Source of the DNA: Taudactylus pleione
Taxonomy: Eukaryota; Chordata; Amphibia; Anura; Myobatrachidae
Length of the DNA stretch: 64,000 nucleotides
Assembly (NCBI GenBank): GCA_031769625.1
Contig: JAUIMM010000200.1
Location: forward strand, 49,870,001 to 49,934,000
Direction of reading: 5' to 3'
Shown here: positions 57,123-64,000 of the stretch, in pieces
Layout: each line of letters begins with the position of its first letter
Position numbering within the stretch: position 1 is the stretch's first letter
Program-made: the position numbers and the translations under genes
Notes under the pieces: generated by a model
Seen by the model: only the letters and a program-made list of their open reading frames with translations
Database searches by the model: none
What the model was told of the DNA's origin: nothing

Positions 57123-58649
57123 TCTCCTTCCTCTCTGCCATGCTGCAGCAGCTGTTGCTGGGCTGACCTGACAGTGACATGTAGCCCCGCCCACTGGCTC
57201 GACTCCACCTTCCTGGCTTCTACATGAATCTTTATAAGCGCAGTGACAGTCCTGTTGCACTGCTGCTCTAATTGCCGTGAGTCTACCTGACGGAGGGGGC
57301 CCGATGTGTCGTGCTCCCTGCACCCCCGCCTCTCCCAACCCGGCGCCTCCCTACTTTGCTTACCCTTTTGAGAGCATTACGCTGGCCCTGACTATATAGT
57401 GTACACTTTCCTTTGGGAAGGTGATGTCCCCTCTCTGGTCAGCACTGTCTCACAGCCAGGGTCACTCTCTCTATCACTGCACACTTGCATAGTGGCATGC
57501 TTAAACAGTCCACAGCCTTGCGCCACGTCCCTTCCCCCAACTCCTCCCCTGACTCAGCGCTGAAAGGCAGCTGCTTGGCTTCCCTTGAAGCTACAAAATG
57601 TAAAGAAAAAATGACAGGGGGGACATGCCTCGGTGCTACCCACCTAAATCCACCACTTGTCCTGTGTGAGCGCACAGCAGCAGTATTATACGGGATGCAG
57701 GCTAACAGGCAACCATGTTTGTGCACTCAAGTGAAGCCAGGTACAACTCCCTGCTGAAGGCTTCTACTGAAGCTGCGCAACAAGTTGAAAAGTCATATCT
57801 CTACAATGGCGCATTCTTGATGTAGTAGTTTAAAAACTGTAACTGTCTAATTTACCTGAACCCCAAAAGCATGTACCCTGGCACAATAGCTATCTAATAA
57901 AACAAACCCCAAGTCTAAATTCCACCCCTACCCTGAGTTTTGCCTTCCCAAAAAAACCCCATAGACTACAGCAGATAAGTGGTCCTAATTGAGAGTTAGA
58001 AAAATGTGACAGTTGGAGATTTAAATTACTCCCAAATCCATTTTTTATGTTTTTGCTCTGAAATTTGGCATGCAGCAACCATTGACGGTTCTACACGGCC
58101 ATGCCAAATTTCTGATCCGTACCTCTAAAATCTTTTGAGGTGTAGCCCCTTAAACACCCTGACCCCCCCCCCTTCGGAATTCTCTATGGAGAAATCCGTT
58201 TTTTTAGATGCAGCCTTAATATAAGGGCATGACTGTGCCCTTATAATTAAGGTGAAATATTAGAACTAAACTATAAATATAATAGAAACGCTGTCATGTC
58301 TCTAATAAGATAAATATGTGGATGTAGAATGACCACGTTACACAGCATATGGGGGGAGAGTGGGCAGGTGGCAGGAGCTGCCCTGTAACTGCACTGGTGG
58401 GAATCCTGCGTGAGGGCGGCAGTCGAAGAGGAGATGCTGCAAGTAACTGGCAGCCGTCAGGTTGTTGCACTACGGTGTGACACCAAAAGAAGAGAGCAGT
58501 AACTATGGGTCGTTTCCTCCTAACAGCATGTAAGTAGTGACAGCCTATAGTCATTAGTGCCAGGTTTCCACCATCTCTATGTCCAGTAGTCAGAGACCCA
58601 TTATCCATAAAGCAACATAAGGCCGGGTGGGTCACGGATTACTCTAAAC
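57123..58649. other. No gene recognised
   Basis: Begins with a pyrimidine-rich CTCCTTCCTCTCTGCC stretch similar to the left flank of the retrovirus. A hAT-like right end CATTACGCTGGCCCTG occurs at about 57375-57390 without a visible partner. The rest shows no domain. Confidence 0.5.
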
Positions 58650-59267
58650 TAGGGGTGTGCACCGGCCACTTTTCGTGTTTTGGTTTTGGATCTGGATCTT
58701 TCTTCGTGTTTTGGATCTGGATTGGTTTTGCCAAAACCACCCTTCCGTGTTTTGGGTTCTGGGTTTTGTATCTGTATTTTTTTGGAAAACAGCATAAAAA
58801 CAGCTAAAATCACAGAATTTTTTTTTTTTAGTTCCTATGCTATTATTAACCTCAATAACATTAATTTCCACTTATTTCCAGTCTATTCTGAACACCTCAC
58901 AATATTGTTTTTAGGCCAAAAGGTTGCACCGAGGTAGCTGGATGACTATGCTAAGCGACACAAGTGGGCGGCACAAACACGTGGCCCATCTAGGAGTGGC
59001 ACTGCAGTGGCAGACAGGATGGCAGTTTGAAAAACTAGGCCCCAAACAGTACATGATGCAAAGAAAAAAAAGAGGTGCAAGATGGAATTGTATAAACAGG
59101 ACATGCACACTTTAACAAACTAATCATTTCAGCGCCAGGGTCAGCCACACGACTGTGGCTGAAATGATTGGTTCGTTTGGGCCCCCACAAAACAAGCTGG
59201 CAATTAATCTGTCCCTGCACAAACTGGCTCTACAGAGGCAAGATGTCATCCTCATCCTCCTCATCCT

Positions 59268-59790
59268 TTCTTGATGCACGTGCGGCTAACGCACACACAA
59301 ACACAGAAAAATAACACTTTTTAAATGTTTAATTTTGGGGGGGAACTTTGGGGGTTACGCTGCCCTTCAACAGAACAGCTGGCCCTTGACTTATGACACA
59401 GGCGCACGCTTGGCGCTGCAACTTTGTTGATGCATGTGCGGCTAACGCGCACACAAACACAGAAAAATAAACACTTTTTAAATGTTTTAATTTTTTGGGG
59501 CACTTTAGGGGTTACACCGCCCTTCAACAGACCAGCCGGCCCTTGACTTATGACACAGGCGCACTCTTGGCGCTGCTACTTTGTTGATGCACGTGCGGCT
59601 AACGCGCACACAAACACAGAAAAATAAACACTTTTTAAATGGTTTAATTTTTTGGGGCACTTTAGGGGTTACACCGCCCTTCAACAGACCAGCCGGCCCT
59701 TGACTTATGACACAGGCGCACTCTTGGCGCTGCTACTTTGTTGATGCACGTGCGGCTAACGCGCACACAAACACAGAAAAAATATATACA
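59268..59790. repeat. ~155-bp tandem repeat, four units, inside hAT derivative
   Basis: Reverse-complement relatives of the 26636-28750 units: TGATGCACGTGCGGCTAACG at about 59273, 59427 (CATGTG variant), 59586 and 59744. E-box CACGTG kept in three of four. Confidence 0.9.
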
Positions 59791-60051
59791 TATTTTGCAC
59801 ATGGGGGAGCACCCCTGATGGACAGAGCACCCCCTAGACAACACTACAGAACCCCTTTAGGACTACAGTGACACAGGAGCCACTGAAGCCCCTCCTGTTC
59901 TGTCTGCACACAGCTCCCATGGACAGCCTTTATGGGACAACAGCACTGCACAACACAGCCCAGCCAGCCCCTATGGACTTTGGACATAGCCTCTATGGAC
60001 AACAGCAGCACCAGCACAGCAACCGACCACCCTCCTTCTATGTACAGCACA

Positions 60052-60405
60052 GCCTTTATGGGACAACAGCACTGCACAACACAGCCCAGCCAGCTCCTAT
60101 GGACAACACAGCCTTTATGGGACAACAGCACAGCACAACACAGCCCAGCCAGCTCCTATGGACAACACAGCCTTCATGGGACAACAGCACTGCACAACAC
60201 AGCCCAGCCAGCTCCTATGGACAACACAGCTTGTATGGGACAACAGCACTGCACAACACAGCCCAGCCAGCTCCTATGGACAACACAGCTTGTATGGGAC
60301 AACAGCACAGCACAACACAGCCCAGCCAGCTCCTATGGACAACACAGCCTTTATGGGACAACATCACTGCACAACACAGCCCAGCCAGCTCCTATGGACA
60401 ACAGC
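60052..60405. repeat. 59-bp tandem repeat, six copies
   Basis: The unit starts CTTTATGGGACAACAGCACT and ends CTCCTATGGACAACACAGC. GGGACAACA recurs every 59 bp from 60059 to 60354, with a diverged copy at 59934. The related motif in the 6.4-kb hAT (CCATAGGGGCTGG, 26410-26540) is not expanded. Repetitive frames here are by-products. Confidence 0.95.
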
Positions 60406-60579
60406 AGCACCAGCACAGCAACCCCCCCCCCCCCTCTTCACTATCCACAGCCGGAGTGAAAAATGGCACCGACCTTATATAGAATCCAAAACCCGCGAGA
60501 ATCCAACAGCACGAGGATGACGTTTTGCCTCGTTCCGGGAACCGAGTCTGATGGGAAAACTCGAACCCGCTCATGCTTA

Positions 60580-60926
60580 CTCTAAACAGCCCCAAATCCT
60601 CCCCAGTATATTTTCTAGGAGTCTTAACAATAACCCCTGATCACGATGACCAAAATGAGTAATATTTAAAAAAAAATTTCCCCAAATTGTCTTTTTTTGG
60701 GAGGTTATTAAATAATGTAAATAATAGACATTTAACCCTGATTCAGTATAATTTTCATAACAAATATGCAGATTTGTTCATTAAGTTATACTGAGTCAAG
60801 TTTATATTGCTATTGTTTACGCAATTTAATTTAACCAAAAAATGTTGGGGACATTTCTGAAAAAAAATATTTTAGTTTAAAAAAATAAAACCTTTATTGT
60901 GTTAACTGTATAAAACTACTTCTCTT
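60580..60926. other. No gene recognised
   Basis: AT-rich sequence without domains or clear repeat structure. Confidence 0.5.
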
Positions 60927-61225
60927 TAAGGATGGCCATCAACTATCGATGGTTAACTGTCGATGGCCAATGGTTTTCCACCATCGATGGACAAGTGTGA
61001 GACAATGTTTTATTTTTTCCTTTAATGGGATGGAGTTTAGCCCTTCCCCCAGTGTCCATTAAGCTCCACCCTTGTTTTTGATTGGTCCACAGCCCACTGT
61101 GCCCCCAGCATCAGTGGTGATCGAGGGGTGCAAACCATCCATGGTTCACCATAGATGGATTTTGTGCCATCAATGATAATCACCAATGGACCCATCGATG
61201 GACACCCCACAGGTATCCATCCCTG
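60927..61225. mobile_element. hAT-like MITE, 299 bp, TSD CTTCTCTT/CTTCTTTT
   Basis: Ends TAAGGATGGCC and GTATCCATCCCTG; flanking 8-mers agree at seven of eight. Many ATCGATGG/CCATCGAT palindromic words inside. Confidence 0.7.
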
Positions 61226-61281
61226 CTTCTTTTCACAGCCCTGCAAGAAGAGAAACCAGCAGTAGGGGGCGGATTCCTTAA

Positions 61282-61614
61282 GCTGGGTGCACACTACACA
61301 ATATTTTGAACGTTTTGGTTGATTCCGACGCATTGGAACAAGAAATCATTAATATCGTGCAGTGTGTATGCACTACATAGTGTAGCGTGCGCTCCCGTGG
61401 GGTCGTCAACCGCATCGCCTGATCTTTTGTACATGTGGTCAAATCATGCGATGCGGTTGACGATCCCATGCAGCGATATGTGGCGTGGCCCAGCATATCG
61501 GTTGGATGGGCCCTGGATCGCCCAGTGTGTATGGATTGCCCGATATGTCGGCCCGTTAGCTGGGGATCGTGTGTCGCATTGCTGGGTACACACATCATTT
61601 AGTGTGTACCCAGC
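61282..61614. mobile_element. MITE with GCTGGGTGCACACTA ends, 333 bp
   Basis: Left GCTGGGTGCACACTA and right TAGTGTGTACCCAGC are inverted. Flanks TAA and TAT do not give a clear duplication. Confidence 0.7.
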
Positions 61615-62231
61615 TATAGATTGACCCATCTTTGCTATAGAGCTTACTAAGAGAGGGAGGAGATTGGGGAAGGTTCAGCTGCAGCAGGGATCTCAGACTG
61701 TGGGAGATCCCATTAGGATTGTTGATCACAGTCTGGGTGACCGTGAAGAGCAGACTGCAGCTGTCCTGAGCTACCTGAACCGGGGTCGCAGGAAGATTGA
61801 TCTTTTTTTAATCACTCTCCTGTATCCCGAGCAGATCAGGTGGAGGTTGTTGGCAGGGGCGTTTCTTCCAATTGGCTTGTTGGGCAGTTTCCCAAGGGCC
61901 TGAAGCTTCTAGGTGCCCGCCAACCCGCCCCCTGCAACCGCGGCAGTTGGTACATTTTTTATATTTTTAAAAGCAGGCCACCGGCGTACTGTATTCTGAT
62001 CTCCCCTCCCCCCCACCGCCGGTGCACTGTATTCCGATCTCCCCGCTCCACCACGGGCCCTGTCAGTCACTACTGACTGGCGCGGCAGCCTCGTGGCGGG
62101 CCCCCTTCTCATAGAAGAGCAAAGCAGAGGAGGTCATGGCTTTAGACTGTGCTGCGCTGCAGCTGCCTGGTCTATCCATCCTTGTCCTATTTACAGTTGC
62201 TCTCCTATCTGCACTGAAATTGCTGAAGTAA
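61615..62231. other. No gene; hAT-like end near 61855
   Basis: CAGGGGCGTTTCTTCCAATT at about 61855 looks like a hAT left end, but no right end was found. An 80-codon open frame at 61664-61903 is unrecognised. Confidence 0.4.
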
Positions 62232-62400
62232 GGCCCTGATTCAGAGCCGCTCGCTCTGAATCAGGGCGTTGTTTTTTTTTTGGTGCGGCCTCCAGGCCGT
62301 TCACATAGCTGTGGGTGACCACCCACAGCTATTGCGAGTGGCCAGATGATGGTCGCGATGGTCTCGACCATCGGGGCTTGCGACGAGACCCTTGTGGGGT
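62232..62400. mobile_element. Truncated Harbinger MITE
   Basis: Begins GGCCCTGATTCAGAGCCGCTC and follows the left part of the MITE at 36374-36840 (TGTGGGTGACCACCCACA, then CTTGCGACGAGACCCTTGTG), then breaks off at the minisatellite. Confidence 0.75.
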
Positions 62401-63330
62401 AATATAATGTATAATGTATCTGGGGGTGTATAGTAATGTACCTGGGGGGTATAGTATTGTATCTTGGGGGGTTATAGTATTGTATCTTGGGGGGTATAGT
62501 AATGTATCTGGGGGGGTATAGTAATGTATCTGGGGGGGTATAGTAATGTATCTGGGGTGTATAGTATTGTATCTGAGCTGTATAGTAATATAATGTATCT
62601 GGGGGGTATAGTAATATCATGTACCTGGGGTGTATAGTGTGTATCTGGGGGGGTATAGTAATGTATCTGGGGTGTATAGTATTGTATCTGAGCTGTATAG
62701 TAATATAATGTATCTGGGGGGTATAGTAATATCATGTACCTGGGGTGTATAGTGTTGTATCTGGGGAGTATAGTGTTGTAGCTGGGGGGTATAGTGTTGT
62801 ATCTGGGGGGTATATTAACTGTATCTGGGGTGTATAGTAATATAATGCATCTGGAGGGGGTATAGTAATATGATGTATCTGGAGGGGGTATAGTAATATG
62901 ATGTACCTGGGGGTATAGTGATGTATCTGGGGGCGGTATAGTGATGTATCTTGGGGGGGGGGGGGTATAGTGATGTATCTGGGGGGGGTATAGTGATGTA
63001 TCTGGGGGGGTATAGTGATGTATCTGGGGGGGTATAGTGATGTATCTGGGAGGGGGTATAGTAATTTATCTGGGAGGGGGTATAGTGATTTATCTGGGAG
63101 GGGGTATAGTGATGTATCTGGGGGGGTATAGTGATGTATCTGGGAGGGCGGTATAGTGATGTATCTGGGGGGGCGGTATAGTGATGTATCTGGGGGGTGT
63201 ATAGTGATGTATCTGGGGGGTAAAGTAATGTATCTGGGGGTAAAGTAATGTATCTGGGGGGTAAAGTAATGTATCTGGGGTGTATAGTAATGTATCTGGG
63301 GGGTATAGTAATGTATCTGGGGTCTCACCA
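62401..63330. repeat. TATAGTNATGTATCTGGGGGG minisatellite
   Basis: About 40 imperfect units of 18-24 bp over 0.9 kb, with longer higher-order copies (for example 62530-62610 and 62650-62740 share a unit order). Pro/Tyr/Thr-rich minus-strand frames are by-products. Confidence 0.95.
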
Positions 63331-63624
63331 CCCGCACCGCAAAGATAAGGGCTGAGCCGCGCAGCATGGATCAAATCACTACGCAATCCTATAATTATAA
63401 CTGGACAAAATGTCACTATGACAGGGCTTATTGCTGCAATAATACCATATCATGGGTGGGTAGAGGTCCCAGTGCATTGCTTTGCCCATGGCCACACTGG
63501 TGTTAAGACAGCCCTGGTTGATGGAGCAACAGAAGTACCAGCCGGATGTGCTGAGCCTGGCGGCCGTCAGAAGATTACCTTCCACAAGGCGCCACCAAAT
63601 GCTACTGGCACGGTCATATCAGAT
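63331..63624. other. No gene recognised
   Basis: Mixed sequence after the minisatellite; no domain or delimited repeat. Confidence 0.45.
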
Positions 63625-64000
63625 GCGCAAGGCAGGATTAACGGGGAGGCGACAGGGGCGATCGTCCCTGGGCCCCCACACGTGAAGGACCCCACACCCA
63701 TCGGGGTTAAAGTGGGCCAGAGGAGACGGAACCAATTCCGCCTCCTCCAGCAACCTAACCCTGGTACTGCAGGGAGGCTCCATTTGTCAGGTACCCGCTG
63801 AGATTGTAACCAGCGCGCGCTCAGCTCCCACCCCGTAGCCGGAGCCAGAGACTGTAGCCCACTTGAGAGCTCCGGCTTCTGGCTCACGCAGTGCACTATG
63901 GGAGGGACGCCTCTTCCATGGTGCTGAGGGGCAGCCGAGCGGACTGGACGTGGACGGCAGCGGACACGGGAGCGTGGCTTAAGGTAAGTATTTTTTGTGT
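63625..64000. mobile_element. Left part of another VNTR-type hAT copy (cut by window end)
   Basis: GC-rich region followed by GGGAGGGACGCCTCTTCCAT (63899-63918, counterpart of the GGGAGAGACGTC palindrome) and AAGGTAAGTATTTTTTG at 63981-63997, the same order as in the copies at 16535, 20778 and 35064. The left TIR was not fixed with confidence, and the minisatellite would lie beyond the window. Confidence 0.55.

Larger units (their letters stand above)
58650..60579 (-). mobile_element. hAT deletion derivative, 1,930 bp, TSD CTCTAAAC
   Basis: Reverse orientation relative to the 6.4-kb hAT at 26138. Left end TAGGGGTGTGCACCGG, right end ...CCCGCTCATGCTTA. Perfect duplication CTCTAAAC at 58642-58649 and 60580-60587. 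It keeps the right subterminal AAACACGAA words (58660-58770), the last ~45 bp of the transposase frame plus its stop region (about 59225-59268), four units of the long repeat and the left subterminal region. The transposase body is deleted. Confidence 0.95.

Noticed and set aside
59868..60520. Gln/His/Ser/Thr-rich plus-strand proteins up to 204 aa
   Set aside because: Translations of the 59-bp repeat inside the hAT derivative.
62261..63416. Pro/Tyr/Thr-rich minus-strand proteins up to 211 aa
   Set aside because: Low-complexity translation of the TATCTGGGG minisatellite.

Overview
This window looks like transposon-rich intergenic DNA from a vertebrate, most likely an anuran amphibian. That is an inference from the mix of elements: Penelope-like (Neptune-type) retroelement, L1-clade LINEs, an endogenous retrovirus, PIF/Harbinger, several hAT groups and two Tc1 elements, many of them nested. 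No host gene, tRNA, rRNA or CRISPR array can be supported. Nearly all recognisable coding sequence belongs to mobile elements.

Layout. 1-354: right end of a non-autonomous hAT with an internal minisatellite. About 695-4870: a 5'-truncated Penelope-like element with reverse transcriptase, GIY-YIG endonuclease and a hammerhead-ribozyme-like fold near its 3' end. 6238-14176: a 7.9-kb PIF/Harbinger transposon (TTA target duplication) carrying three genes. A broken DDE transposase lies between two different, apparently intact, multi-exon Myb/SANT-like genes. 14177-22405: several short hAT insertions with 8-bp duplications (15152-15441, 16535-17495, 20778-21871) and other MITEs. 22406-24055: a Tc1 element with one nonsense codon.

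About 24056-41300: one L1 (plus strand) broken up by later insertions. These are a MITE (25039-25439), a 6.4-kb hAT with a nearly intact transposase and a 13-copy ~160-bp repeat array (26138-32526), a minus-strand second L1 (32922-38845) flanked by an unusually long ~235-bp duplication, and a hAT MITE (39473-39965) and Harbinger MITE (40528-41068). The second L1 in turn holds a MITE, a Harbinger MITE, a 1.9-kb hAT (with its own nested Harbinger MITE) and a Tc1.

43067-57122: an endogenous retrovirus in tandem, LTR-internal-LTR-internal-LTR. The middle LTR is a hybrid of the outer two, so the tandem most likely arose by unequal crossing-over, mapped here to a 54-bp interval. Both internal parts share the same gag, pol and env lesions and are almost identical, so the copy was dead before it was duplicated. 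58650-60579: an internally deleted derivative of the 6.4-kb hAT (8-bp duplication CTCTAAAC). 60927-64000: MITEs, a truncated Harbinger MITE, a 20-22-bp minisatellite and the start of another VNTR-bearing hAT copy.

The strongest candidates for something new are the three-gene Harbinger with intact accessory genes, the ribozyme with a covarying U-A pair in place of the conserved C-G, the retroviral LTR crossover, and the hAT groups that keep promoter-like arrays or a splice-donor-like motif. Coordinates of splice sites and element ends were read by eye from consensus motifs; no alignment or database search was run.
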